DNA of 64,000 bases from Priestia filamentosa (GCF_900177535.1 NZ_FXAJ01000011.1:1-64000); one strand, 5' to 3'; shown: positions 43,272 through 51,879, numbered from the stretch's first letter. Notes: generated from the letters alone by a model not told the origin. Numbers and translations are program-made.

Positions 43272-44438
43272 ATGTGGGAGCTTATGACTATTCCTCTTTT
43301 AACGGGGGCTGCTGCTTTGTGGTTTGGAAAGAATACATTCAGTGAGGAACATCGAATCGTCCAACATATTTTCAAACAATATCATATCTACACCAAAGAT
43401 GGTAAAGACAACCGATATCCTCAGCTGGTTCGAGAATGCAAAAGCACAAAACAAATTAAGCTGATTTACCGTATACCTTTAGCCTTAGAAGAAAAAAACT
43501 TACGAACCTTACAACAGATTTTATCTGTCACATTAGATCAAGAAGTGAACGTATCCTTTAAGAAATGGCTCATCATTGAGATTTCCAAAGATAAAATGCC
43601 TTCCTATGTGTCTTACCAAGACGTTCCCTATCGTAAAGGATGGATGGTTCCGTTAGGGAGAAACCATCAGGGATGGCAATTTCATCATTTTGACTATACG
43701 CCGCACACCACGATTTCCGGGACGACTCGTTTTGGGAAAACGGTGATGATGAAAGTCATGATGACGTATCTTATCGAGCATCACCCTTGGGATGCTCAAT
43801 TCATCATCATTGATCTAAAGGGTGGATTAGAGTTTAATCGGTATCAAAGCCTTCAACAAGTCAAGTGTATAGCCAGTAATCCAATAGAAGCCTTGTACGC
43901 CTTGAAACAAGTCCAGAAGGATATGAAAGAACGTATGGACCGTTTTAAACGTCAAGGATGGTCCAATATTGTAGACTCTCCCCTCTCTCAACGTCTGTTT
44001 GTTTTGATTGATGAAGCCGCCCAACTGACCCCTGAAAAATTTATGGAGAAAGAAGAAAAGAAGACATTAGCGCAGTGTCAATCGATCCTTAGTGAAATTG
44101 CCCGCCTAGGAGGCGCTCTGGGCGTTCGATTGGTGTATGGAACCCAATACCCTACCTCGAATGTCTTGAATGGCTCCATCAAGCAAAATGCGGATTTAAA
44201 GATTAGTTTTCGCTTAGGAAGTGATTATGCGTCTAAAGTGGCTATTGATGCCTATGGGGCGGAAACATTACCTTCAGATATTAAAGGGCGTGCGTTGATT
44301 AAAACGCATGAAGTGAAAGAAGTGCAAGTCCCCTACCTCAATCATGAGGAAATCTGGAAACGGATTGGAGGCTATGAAGTTGCAAAACAAACAGTTGTGC
44401 CAAACGAGACAGGAGAAGATTATGTACGCCTTGGATAA
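43272..44438 (+). CDS. FtsK/SpoIIIE-like DNA translocase ATPase of a plasmid
   Basis: The ATG at 43272, after AAGGAGTGAG, gives 388 residues. The N-terminus has one short hydrophobic stretch (LMTIPLLTGAAALWFG). The ATPase domain has Walker A in ISGTTRFGKTVMMKVMM (about residue 155) and Walker B in LFVLIDEAAQL (about 240), then the arginine-containing ARLGGALGVRLVYGTQYPTS. It is smaller than chromosomal FtsK and lacks the gamma domain. Such proteins move DNA in transfer or help plasmid maintenance. The downstream replication-relaxation gene overlaps it by 17 bases. Confidence 0.9.
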   Translation: MWELMTIPLLTGAAALWFGKNTFSEEHRIVQHIFKQYHIYTKDGKDNRYPQLVRECKSTKQIKLIYRIPLALEEKNLRTLQQILSVTLDQEVNVSFKKWLIIEISKDKMPSYVSYQDVPYRKGWMVPLGRNHQGWQFHHFDYTPHTTISGTTRFGKTVMMKVMMTYLIEHHPWDAQFIIIDLKGGLEFNRYQSLQQVKCIASNPIEALYALKQVQKDMKERMDRFKRQGWSNIVDSPLSQRLFVLIDEAAQLTPEKFMEKEEKKTLAQCQSILSEIARLGGALGVRLVYGTQYPTSNVLNGSIKQNADLKISFRLGSDYASKVAIDAYGAETLPSDIKGRALIKTHEVKEVQVPYLNHEEIWKRIGGYEVAKQTVVPNETGEDYVRLG

Positions 44439-44994
44439 ATTAGAGTGTATGAGTCGGTCCCAACTTCAAACTCTCTTTCAGTTGAAGAGTGTCCGTAATG
44501 CCAATCGTGTTCTTTATAATATGAGTCCCTTCTTAAACCACAAACGTCTCTATGAAAACGTCTATTATCTATCGAAGAAAGGACGTCAACACATTGGATC
44601 GGAGAAGAATAAACCTCATTTAACACAGTTAGAACATAAAGTGAGACGGAATGATATTTATTTGTATTATGGGTGTCCAAAGGATTGGAAAGTGGAACGC
44701 CCGAATGAATGGAGAATCCAAGGAGAAAGGTATAAGCTCATTAGTGATGCTCGCTTTTCCCTTCAGGATATTATTTGCTTTGTAGAAGTCGATCTCAAAC
44801 AGAAGATGCTTGAAAATAAAAAGAAAATAAAATTGTATCGTTCCCTCTTTCAAGCTTTAGGGCATCAACAAGCTTTACTCATCTTTTATACGACCACACC
44901 AGTGAGGAAAGAAAGGATATTAAGATGGTGCAAAGAGTATAAAGTTGATGCAGAAATTCTTACAATTGAAGACCTTGAAAATTATTTTCTATAA
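44422..44994 (+). CDS. Replication-relaxation family protein
   Basis: I use ATG at 44422, after CAGGAGAAG, inside the end of the FtsK-like gene; 190 residues. A winged-helix N-terminus (LDKLECMSRSQLQTLFQLKS) is followed by an alpha/beta nuclease-like domain (ISDARFSLQDIICFVEVDLK, then KIKLYRSLFQALGHQQALLI). The pattern (ARFS, ExD, K) fits the replication-relaxation family (PF13814), found on Gram-positive plasmids and thought to act on DNA during replication or transfer. The 17-base overlap implies coupled translation with the ATPase. Confidence 0.85.
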   Translation: MYALDKLECMSRSQLQTLFQLKSVRNANRVLYNMSPFLNHKRLYENVYYLSKKGRQHIGSEKNKPHLTQLEHKVRRNDIYLYYGCPKDWKVERPNEWRIQGERYKLISDARFSLQDIICFVEVDLKQKMLENKKKIKLYRSLFQALGHQQALLIFYTTTPVRKERILRWCKEYKVDAEILTIEDLENYFL

Positions 44995-45154
44995 ACTTTA
45001 CAAAAAACATATTTCTAATCATAGACCAAAAACAAGTCCAACTAGCCCAGAAAAAACACTATTTATCTTTTAGAACCATGTTCTAAAAGATAATAATAAT
45101 TAAAAAAATAATAGCATTTTAAAGGGATTTGGCCAAAATTCGGTCGAATTGACA

Positions 45155-45183
45155 TTGTGTTCATTGCCATAGTTTGCTATAAT
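45155..45183 (+). promoter_or_regulatory. rep promoter
   Basis: TTGTGT (45155-45160), 17 bases, then TATAAT (45178-45183) with an extended TG at 45175-45176. A better -35 hexamer, TTGACA at 45149, is 23 bases away and too far. Transcription would start near 45190. Confidence 0.65.
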
Positions 45184-45204
45184 AACAGCAATTAGACAGT
45201 TCGG

Positions 45205-45321
45205 AACAGAAAAAAGGTTCAAGGCAATCGTAGAGATGTTGGAAGCATCCTACGACGGCTCACCGTGTCCTAACCACGGTAAACACTTACCTCAAACCTT
45301 GTTCACATAATTAAAGTTTCT
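45205..45321 (-). ncRNA. Putative countertranscript RNA controlling rep
   Basis: A minus-strand promoter, TTGCAA (45356-45351), 17 bases, TAAAAT (45333-45328), would start an RNA near 45321. The RNA would fold into the complements of the two leader hairpins (262-280 and 228-256 of 45xxx). Its 3' part, AACCTTTTTT, can pair with its own AAGGTT before the T6 run, which would end it near 45210. The layout fits the antisense RNAs of Inc18-type replicons (pIP501, pAMbeta1), but the sequence is not recognised. Confidence 0.6.
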
Positions 45322-45428
45322 ATCTGCATTTTACAGCAAAACTTTAATTATTGCAAGGGTTTATTGTACTCTCTTTTTAAAGGGTGTGTTTACCGAATTT
45401 TTAAACGGTAAACATGTCCTTTTTCTTT
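45228..45428 (+). promoter_or_regulatory. rep leader attenuator with alternative pairings
   Basis: Hairpin I (TCGTAG at 45228 with CTACGA, loop TTGGAAG). Hairpin II (ACCGTG 45262-45267 with CACGGT 45275-45280). A 13-bp hairpin (45307-45319 with 45339-45351). Then a terminator: TGTTTACCG (45387-45395) with CGGTAAACA (45406-45414), followed by T-rich sequence. CGGTAAACAC (45277-45286) is also perfectly complementary to GTGTTTACCG (45386-45395), so it can act as an antiterminator. Confidence 0.75.
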
Positions 45429-45456
45429 TTCCGCAGGAAAAGAGGAGAGAAAAAAT

Positions 45457-46455
45457 ATGCTAATTTTCAGTGATGATTTTGCCCGTATGCAAAACTATGA
45501 ATCTTATACGAAAACAAAAAATCAACAGAAACAAATAAAATACAAATTATTAGAGATTGTAGAATCTGTTTTTGGAGACACTTTTGCTCGTTTGAAGTTA
45601 GAAACACGTGATGCTATCGATATGATTTGCTTTTTAGCAACAGATAAAGGCTTTGTTTATGCCAAAGACACCTATTTTGCTGAGAAACACAATGTTTCTA
45701 CTCGTACAATTCGTCGTGTCATGAAAGCCTTAGAAGAAGCTGGGAAGATCGTGAAGGCTCATCGTTCTTCTTCTAAACATAATGGTCGAGGTGCTGCCGT
45801 TTATTTTTTCGTAAATCATCCTTATTTTGAACACTGGCAACAATATTTTGACTTTGATGTCCAAACTGATGTCCAAGCAGAAAATCCTGAAATCCCTTGT
45901 GAGAGTAAGAATGAAGAGCCCAAAAAAGTTTCTACCTATTATTTACCTAATAATTATATTAAAGATCATTTTATGTATAAAACGATTCCTTTTATCAAAG
46001 GCGTTCCAAAATTAATTAATCAAACCTTTAAAGATATTTTTAAAGACTCTTTAAGAGAACTCTATTTACGTATCCGTTTAGCGTCTAAAAAAGTATGTCA
46101 AACTTTATCTACAACTCTTTCAAAGAGCGATATTCATTCCATAGCTTATGAATCTATTCAAATTCTTTTTACATACATAAAAACACGTTCTATGAGTTTT
46201 GAGGATCAATGTAAATTAGTGTATAGTATCGCTTTAAATAAGTTTAATGATTTAGTTCAAACAGAAGACCTAAATAGTAACCTAGACTTTGTAGCATCAC
46301 CACGTAAGATTGTTCGTAAAGAGATGTTACCTGATTGGTTCCAGGAGCAACAAAAGAAAGATACTTTAGCAGAAGCACAAGCACAAGACATGTATGAAAC
46401 GTCATCAGAAGATGAGATAGCAAAAATGAAAGCCATTTTAGCGTTATATACTTAA
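45457..46455 (+). CDS. Plasmid replication initiator (helix-turn-helix type)
   Basis: 332 residues from ATG at 45457, after AGAGGAGAG. The N-terminal region has a winged helix-turn-helix (YAKDTYFAEKHNVSTRTIRR, then ALEEAGKIVKAHRSSSKHNG), like the replication-initiator and DnaD-like proteins of Bacillus theta plasmids. The C-terminal half (about 190-330) is helical, with an acidic end. The assignment rests mostly on the leader with a countertranscript and attenuator just upstream and on plasmid neighbours. I cannot name the replicon type. Confidence 0.75.
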   Translation: MLIFSDDFARMQNYESYTKTKNQQKQIKYKLLEIVESVFGDTFARLKLETRDAIDMICFLATDKGFVYAKDTYFAEKHNVSTRTIRRVMKALEEAGKIVKAHRSSSKHNGRGAAVYFFVNHPYFEHWQQYFDFDVQTDVQAENPEIPCESKNEEPKKVSTYYLPNNYIKDHFMYKTIPFIKGVPKLINQTFKDIFKDSLRELYLRIRLASKKVCQTLSTTLSKSDIHSIAYESIQILFTYIKTRSMSFEDQCKLVYSIALNKFNDLVQTEDLNSNLDFVASPRKIVRKEMLPDWFQEQQKKDTLAEAQAQDMYETSSEDEIAKMKAILALYT

Positions 46456-46510
46456 CTAAAACAATAGGCTATCCCCCTACTACATACCTGCTTTACCTAA
46501 GGAGGATTCT

Positions 46511-46909
46511 TTGAATACTAATTTGATAAATAGTAAGAGAAAAAGCTGTAAAAAGAGATTGAAAGTATTTTTCTTTGCTTTCCTATTGTTTATCGGCTTT
46601 ATAGGATATGGAGTATACTGGGCATTCTTTGATATGGATAGATTGCCCACAGGAGATTATCTCACAGAGGAAAAGTCTCCCGATGGAGTGTATACTTTAA
46701 AAGCATATGTAACAAATGGTGGTGCCACAACTTCGTTTGCCGTACGTGGTGAATTAGTATTTAACAATAAAGGAAAAAAGACAAAAAATATTTACTGGAA
46801 TTATCGTGAGGACACTGCGGATATTATATGGATAGATAACAATACAGCATCCATTAATGGACATATACTTAATGTTCCTAATGATAAATTTGATTTTAGA
46901 AATCAATAA
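46511..46909 (+). CDS. DUF5412-family membrane-anchored protein
   Basis: 132 residues from TTG after AAGGAGG. A basic N-terminus and one membrane helix (LKVFFFAFLLFIGFIGYGVY) precede an extracytoplasmic beta domain with LPTGDYLTEEKSPDGVYTLK and GGATTSFAVRGELVFN. This matches DUF5412 proteins of Bacillus. Function is unknown. It follows rep by 55 bases and is ended by a hairpin at 47001. Confidence 0.75.
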   Translation: MNTNLINSKRKSCKKRLKVFFFAFLLFIGFIGYGVYWAFFDMDRLPTGDYLTEEKSPDGVYTLKAYVTNGGATTSFAVRGELVFNNKGKKTKNIYWNYREDTADIIWIDNNTASINGHILNVPNDKFDFRNQ

Positions 46910-47000
46910 TTCACTCTGGGTTGAAGATGAAAAAGTGAGTTATAAGAATGCTTAGCTACCTATGCCCTTTTTGTCTCATACTAATAAAGCAGCGAAAAGC

Positions 47001-47036
47001 CATAGAAATCTTAATTGTTTTCTTAAGATTTCTATG
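47001..47036. terminator. Terminator between the DUF5412 and RacA-like genes
   Basis: A 14-bp perfect stem: CATAGAAATCTTAA (47001-47014) and TTAAGATTTCTATG (47023-47036). Confidence 0.75.
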
Positions 47037-47147
47037 CCTTCTATATAAACTATTATAGTCAATAATCATATTATTTAAATATTGAGAAAAGACTAACCTG
47101 TTATATGTAATGCGAAAATGGCCTCCTCATACTTTATAAGTAAACCC

Positions 47148-47702
47148 TTATTTAGACTTGAACAATTTTTTAAACCATCCAGTATTCTCTTCTTCTCTTC
47201 TCTGTTCTAAAGTCTTCTGGATAGATTCTAACAGAACTTGATCCCGTTTTTCTAAACTATTCTCAATATATGTTTGTTGTTGTTTCATCTGTTCTGATAA
47301 GTTAATTAACAATTCCTTCATCTCTGTATTTTCATTTTTTAATTCAATAAAAGCTTCCATAGTTTGTTTATGACGTTCTATAGAACGCTCTAATTCCTCT
47401 TGAAGATTCATGACGGTATGCGTCATAGGCTCTCTCTCTGGCACCACAATTCCTTTTGTAACAGTATTTACAGCATCCTCTAGCGTCACACCTTTTGTTT
47501 TGCTAAGAGCTTTAATACGTTTCATAAGCAAAATATCTCTTTCGAAAAAACCACGTTGATCATGCTCGTTTCTATGAAAATTATATCCATTTTCCTCCAT
47601 AAGACGAGCATACTTACGCACTGTTCCCTCTTTTATATCTAATAATTCAGCTACTTCTCTTGTCCAGTAAGCTTTTTCTTGATCAAGTGTACTGTTTTCC
47701 AT
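47148..47702 (-). CDS. RacA-like MerR-type HTH, coiled-coil protein (DUF3967)
   Basis: ATG at 47702, after GGAGG, gives 184 residues. A MerR-like HTH (YWTREVAELLDIKEGTVRKY, about 11-30, with the wing up to RGFFERDI) is followed by a long coiled coil (about 90-170) and a basic end (KKLFKSK). This is the layout of RacA, which ties the chromosome origin to the cell pole, and of DUF3967 proteins on Bacillus plasmids. It is divergent from the repeat array that starts 97 bases away, so it may bind the array (inference). The C-terminal WFKKLFKSK could touch membrane. Confidence 0.8.
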   Translation of the reverse strand: MENSTLDQEKAYWTREVAELLDIKEGTVRKYARLMEENGYNFHRNEHDQRGFFERDILLMKRIKALSKTKGVTLEDAVNTVTKGIVVPEREPMTHTVMNLQEELERSIERHKQTMEAFIELKNENTEMKELLINLSEQMKQQQTYIENSLEKRDQVLLESIQKTLEQRREEENTGWFKKLFKSK

Positions 47703-47798
47703 AGTATATTCCTCCATTCTTATAATGTCATTCAATTATCAAAAATAGTTTATTTTTCTTAGTTTTTTAATACTCGAAATGTGTTCAATTATTCTATT

Positions 47799-49626
47799 TA
47801 TAACGCTGTATAAAACGTTATACATAAGTGATGAAGACTATAACGGGTAGCGTCATAAAAGTTTGAGTGTTATAAAAAACCTTTAGCATCAACGTTTATA
47901 AGGTCTTAGAGCGTTATGAGAGATATAACGCGACTTAAAATTAATCAAAATAGTTATTTTATAGTGGCTTCTAAAAAATACGCGTTATGTAGTTTTGTAT
48001 AACGTATTTTATGATGTAACACTACTTTCTATAGATTTTAACTCTGGACAATCTAAATAGTATCTTTATCTAAGTTTGTAACTATGCTTACAAAAATAAT
48101 AGATCAGAGATTATAATTATAAACGTTTTAATTCAATTTGAACATAAATACAATGTTTGGATAGATAAAAGATAATTAAATTTATGTAAGCCAGGACATA
48201 CTTTACTTGTTTATGTATAACGCTGTATAAAACGTTATACATAAGTGATGAAGACTATAACGGGTAGCGTCATAAAAGTTTGAGTGTTATAAAAAACCTT
48301 TAGCATCAACGTTTATAAGGTCTTAGAGCGTTATGAGAGATATAACGCGACTTAAAATTAATCAAAATAGTTATTTTATAGTGGCTTCTAAAAAATACGC
48401 GTTATGTAGTTTTGTATAACGTGTTTTATGGTGCAATACTACTTTTCATCTGTTTTAATTCTGAACATTTTAAATAAATAACACCTTTGTTTAAGTTTGT
48501 AGCTACACTTATAAAAATAATAGATCAGGGATTATTTTATCAATGTTTTAATTAAACATGAAGGTAAACCTAATGTATGGATAGAGGGAGGATAATTAAA
48601 TTTATATAATCTAGTGTATACTTCACTTATTTATAACGGGTAGCGTCATAAAAGAAAATATATTGTAGAAAACTCTTTATTATCAACGTTTATAAGCTTT
48701 TATAACGTTATGGGAAATATAATGCTATTTAAAATTAATAAAAATAGCCATTTCGTAGAGGCCCTTGAGAAAATACGCGTTATGTAATTTTGCATAGCGT
48801 GTCTTATCATATAACAAGACTTTCTATTAATCTTAATTCTAGGCGATCTAAATAACACCTTTGTCTAAGTTTGTAGATATACTTACAAAAATGATATGTC
48901 GAAACTCGTTTCTATAAACCTCTCAATTAAACTTGAACATAGCCATAATGTATGAATAGAGGAAAATAATTAAATTTATATAAATTAGGATGCACTTTAT
49001 TAACTTGTTTATAACGCTGTAAAAAACGCTATAAACGAGTAAGTCAGCCTATAACGGGTGGCGTCACAAAAGATTTTTGTATTATAAGAAATCCTTTAGT
49101 ATCAATGTTTGTAAGCTTTTATGGCGTTACGAGAGATATAGCGCTACTTAAAATAGCTATTTTATAGAGGGGGTTGAAAAAACATGAGCTATATAATTTT
49201 ATATAACGTGTTTTGTGATGCAACAAGACTTTCTATCAATTTTAATTCTGGACAATCTAAATAGGACCTTTAACTAAGATTGTAACTATATTTATAAAAA
49301 CAGTATATCAAAGATTATTTTTATCAATGTTTTAATTCAATTTGAATATAAACAAAATCTATGGATAGATAAAAGACAATTAAATTTATATAAACCAGGA
49401 TATACTTTACTTACTTATATATAACGCTGTAGAAAACGTTATAAACAAGTAAGTCAGGCTGTAACGGGTAGCGTCATAAAAGAGTTTGTGTTGTGAAAAA
49501 CCCTTTAGTATCAATGTTTATAAGCTCTTATAGCGTTATGAGAGATATAACGCTACTTAAAATAGCTATTTTATAGAGGCTTCTAGGAAAATACACGTTA
49601 TGTAGTTTTGTATAACGTGGTTTGCA
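47799..49626. repeat. Array of five 410-418-bp direct repeats, centromere-like
   Basis: Units start at 47799, 48216, about 48592 (its first 40-bp block is missing; TATAACGGG at 48632), 49010 and 49420. In unit 1, TATAACG and its complement occur as three inverted pairs: 47799-47822, 47911-47930 and 47983-48004, with a lone TATAACGGGTAGCGTCAT at 47839. Only the first half of each unit is rich in these boxes. Units 1 and 2 are identical for the first ~206 bases. The position next to an actin-like gene and adaptor makes a partition site likely. Confidence 0.85.
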
Positions 49627-49760
49627 TTATTTAGATGATAAGTTAGTATTTTTGTTTATATTCCACTTATATATAAATTATATAATAAGGGTTTATTTTT
49701 TGTGCGAAAAAAGAATTTGGTGTACCAATTTAATATCTTTAGCTAAATTTATATAAATTA

Positions 49761-49791
49761 AATATAACTTATATATATAATAAGTTATATT
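49761..49791. promoter_or_regulatory. AT-rich inverted repeat before the actin-like gene
   Basis: AATATAACTTA (49761-49771) and TAAGTTATATT (49781-49791), 11-bp perfect arms, about 120 bases before the start. A candidate operator for the adaptor/repressor of the partition operon. Confidence 0.45.
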
Positions 49792-49908
49792 CGTTTTGGT
49801 GTTAGTTTCAAATCTCTTTTTGGTTATTAAATTATATAATTATTATTAACTTATTATATAAATTATGGTAAAATAGATATAGAATAACAAAAAGGAGTGG
49901 ATTTAATA

Positions 49909-51093
49909 ATGAAAATAATCCTTGCGAATGATATTGGAAACGATAAAATGAAGATTCTTGAACCAGGCATGGAAAAAGTCGTCAAGATTCCGAGTGCTTA
50001 TAAACGAATTAATCGAAAACCTTCCGTTCATGAAAATGATGTCAAGAAAAATATAGTTAATCTTATCGATCAATTACTTGTACATATTTCAAGCTCATCC
50101 ATTCGTCGTGATGGTTTATATATGATTGGAGAGAGAGCAATTCAAACTACAGAAGGCGTAAGTAACATGGATATCGCCGTTCATGAAAAACATAGTAGTG
50201 ATCTACCTTTAATTAATACGTTAGGTTATGCTGCAGCAAGAGCTGTACAGAAACAATATGAAGAAGAAGGAGAACTGCCTCAATCCTTAAAAGTAGAAGT
50301 CGGTATGAGTAGTGCGATTCCAGCGAGTCAACATAATGTGGAGACAGCAAAACAATTGGAAGAACGTTTCATGGATACTTCTCATGTAGTGATTGTGTAT
50401 GTTGGTCAAGAGCAAGTAACGGTAGAGCTAAACTTCTCACAAGTAAAGGTGACGAAAGAAGGGATTCCAGCGTTATACGCAATCTTTGAAGCACCTAATG
50501 ATATGTTTCAAGAGTTTTGTAAAGAATATGGAATGAAGGGTATTGATGGTTCTTACTTTATGAACTCGAAGATCATGCATATTGATATCGGAAGTGGCAC
50601 ATCCGAGTACATTTATTCTGTAGGCGTGAATCCACAACCAGAACAATGTACAGGAGAAAGACGAGGAGTAGGGCATGCGGTCGAAGAAGCAATTCAATTG
50701 ATGAAAGAGGAACGTAAAGGTCTTAATATTAATCGTCAGCAATTTGCGAAATATATTGAGCGACCAGATGAGTATCCAAAAGATCATGATTTAGCTGTTC
50801 ATTATTTACGTGAGGCTCGTATCAATCAAGTGGATTTCATCCTGGAAGATGTAGAACGTAAATATACGACAACACTCTCTAGTGAACCGGAATATCTAGC
50901 TTGCTATGGTGGAGGGTCTATTGAGTTTAAAGAAGATATGTATAAGTATCTGAAAGAATTTGCGGATTCTGTGGATGCAAAAGTCCTTTGGATTCCGGAA
51001 CAATATGCGGTAGATATGAACGTGAAAGGATTAGATATTTTAAATCGCAACATGCTATTTACAGAAGAATACGAAGAAACTGTGGTGATGTAA
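49909..51093 (+). CDS. Actin-like plasmid segregation protein (ParM/Alp type)
   Basis: ATG at 49909, with AAAGGAG 12 bases before, gives 394 residues (MKIILANDIGNDKMKILEPG). The actin-fold nucleotide motifs are phosphate-1 ANDIGNDKMK (about 6-15) and phosphate-2 MHIDIGSGTSEYIYS (about 223-237); YLACYGGGSIEFKE near 330 fits the adenosine motif. It should form filaments that push plasmid copies apart, bound to the array through the adaptor encoded 4 bases downstream. It is distant from R1 ParM and closer in layout to Bacillus Alp7A and ParM-like proteins. Confidence 0.88.
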   Translation: MKIILANDIGNDKMKILEPGMEKVVKIPSAYKRINRKPSVHENDVKKNIVNLIDQLLVHISSSSIRRDGLYMIGERAIQTTEGVSNMDIAVHEKHSSDLPLINTLGYAAARAVQKQYEEEGELPQSLKVEVGMSSAIPASQHNVETAKQLEERFMDTSHVVIVYVGQEQVTVELNFSQVKVTKEGIPALYAIFEAPNDMFQEFCKEYGMKGIDGSYFMNSKIMHIDIGSGTSEYIYSVGVNPQPEQCTGERRGVGHAVEEAIQLMKEERKGLNINRQQFAKYIERPDEYPKDHDLAVHYLREARINQVDFILEDVERKYTTTLSSEPEYLACYGGGSIEFKEDMYKYLKEFADSVDAKVLWIPEQYAVDMNVKGLDILNRNMLFTEEYEETVVM

Positions 51094-51097
51094 AGGT

Positions 51098-51502
51098 ATG
51101 ACGAACGAAAAAAAGAGAAAAACTCAGTACAACTGGAAGTTTAAAAACAACGAAACCGATGAGTTTTATGAATGGTTTGAAAACCAGGATAACATCGCGC
51201 TTTCTTTACGCAAGATTGTATACCATATGATTGAGTTGTACGGAACGGAGAGCGTTTTAAATCATCATGTTGATAAAGAAATGAGTCGAGATATGTTTAT
51301 TTTAGAGGTCCTTAGAGGAAAAGAGGCCTTAACGGTAAAAGAGAGTTTCCTTTCAGGAGGATCTCCAGGCGAAAATGTATCTATGCCCAAGAAGCCGTCT
51401 TCCTCTGTACAAAATGAACGTCGTGTAAGTGAAGAACCGAATAAATCAGAAGCTAAAAGTAAAGTTAATTATCAAAAGGTTAACCCGAAATCAATTTTTT
51501 GA
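51098..51502 (+). CDS. Partition adaptor protein (ParR/Alp7R-like)
   Basis: 134 residues, four bases after the actin-like gene. The N-terminal part (KFKNNETDEFYEWFENQDNI, then ALSLRKIVYHMIELYGTESV) looks like a helical DNA-binding domain of ribbon-helix-helix size. The C-terminal 50 residues (SVQNERRVSEEPNKSEAKSK, ending NPKSIF) are polar and probably disordered, as in ParR tails that bind filament ends. Family identity rests on position and size. A terminator follows at 51525. Confidence 0.75.
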   Translation: MTNEKKRKTQYNWKFKNNETDEFYEWFENQDNIALSLRKIVYHMIELYGTESVLNHHVDKEMSRDMFILEVLRGKEALTVKESFLSGGSPGENVSMPKKPSSSVQNERRVSEEPNKSEAKSKVNYQKVNPKSIF

Positions 51503-51879
51503 TGACTTTTAAGGAATATAATGCAGCCCCCACATCAGGTGAGGGCTATTTTTTATAAGGGAATAAGATGAAAAAATTCAATGAATAAAATGGAGAGGCG
51601 TTTCCTTTTAAGAACCGGAAAAAGTCTATTCAAGGGTAGACTTACAGATTAAAGCTTTATATCAGTCCTGGGTAAGGGTGAAACGCTTATCTTTAGATTA
51701 GGAAGTCTTAGCGCTTGATTTATCTCGAAAATCAATGGCAGCAGAAAGGGGGGATGGTGAGAGAAGTGAAAAAAGAGGAGGAAGAAACAGAAGGTGAATC
51801 TATTCAGGCGACCTCTTCTGATTAAATAAAAACACTTACGAGTCCAAAAAGATCATCTCAGAATAGGTAAGCTTATGGG
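51503..51879. other. Intergenic region with small hairpin and doubtful mini-ORF
   Basis: After the terminator there is a hairpin AGTCTA/TAGACT (about 51630-51645) and a 23-codon frame (about 51756-51825) behind GGGGGG, with acidic content (KKEEEETEGES). I do not call it a gene. Confidence 0.3.
51525..51556 (+). terminator. Terminator of the partition operon
   Basis: AGCCCCCAC (51525-51533) with GTGAGGGCT (51539-51547) and a T6 run. Confidence 0.8.

Larger units (their letters stand above)
47703..49908. other. 2.2 kb non-coding region: centromere-like array and actin promoter
   Basis: No ORF. It holds the five-unit array (47799-49626) and a long inverted repeat (49761-49791). A TAAAAT-type -10 and the AAAGGAG site of the actin-like gene follow. 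Confidence 0.75.

Noticed and set aside
47703-49908. CRISPR array
   Set aside because: Repeats are about 410 bp long with no short repeat-spacer pattern and no cas genes; the inner boxes are inverted pairs.
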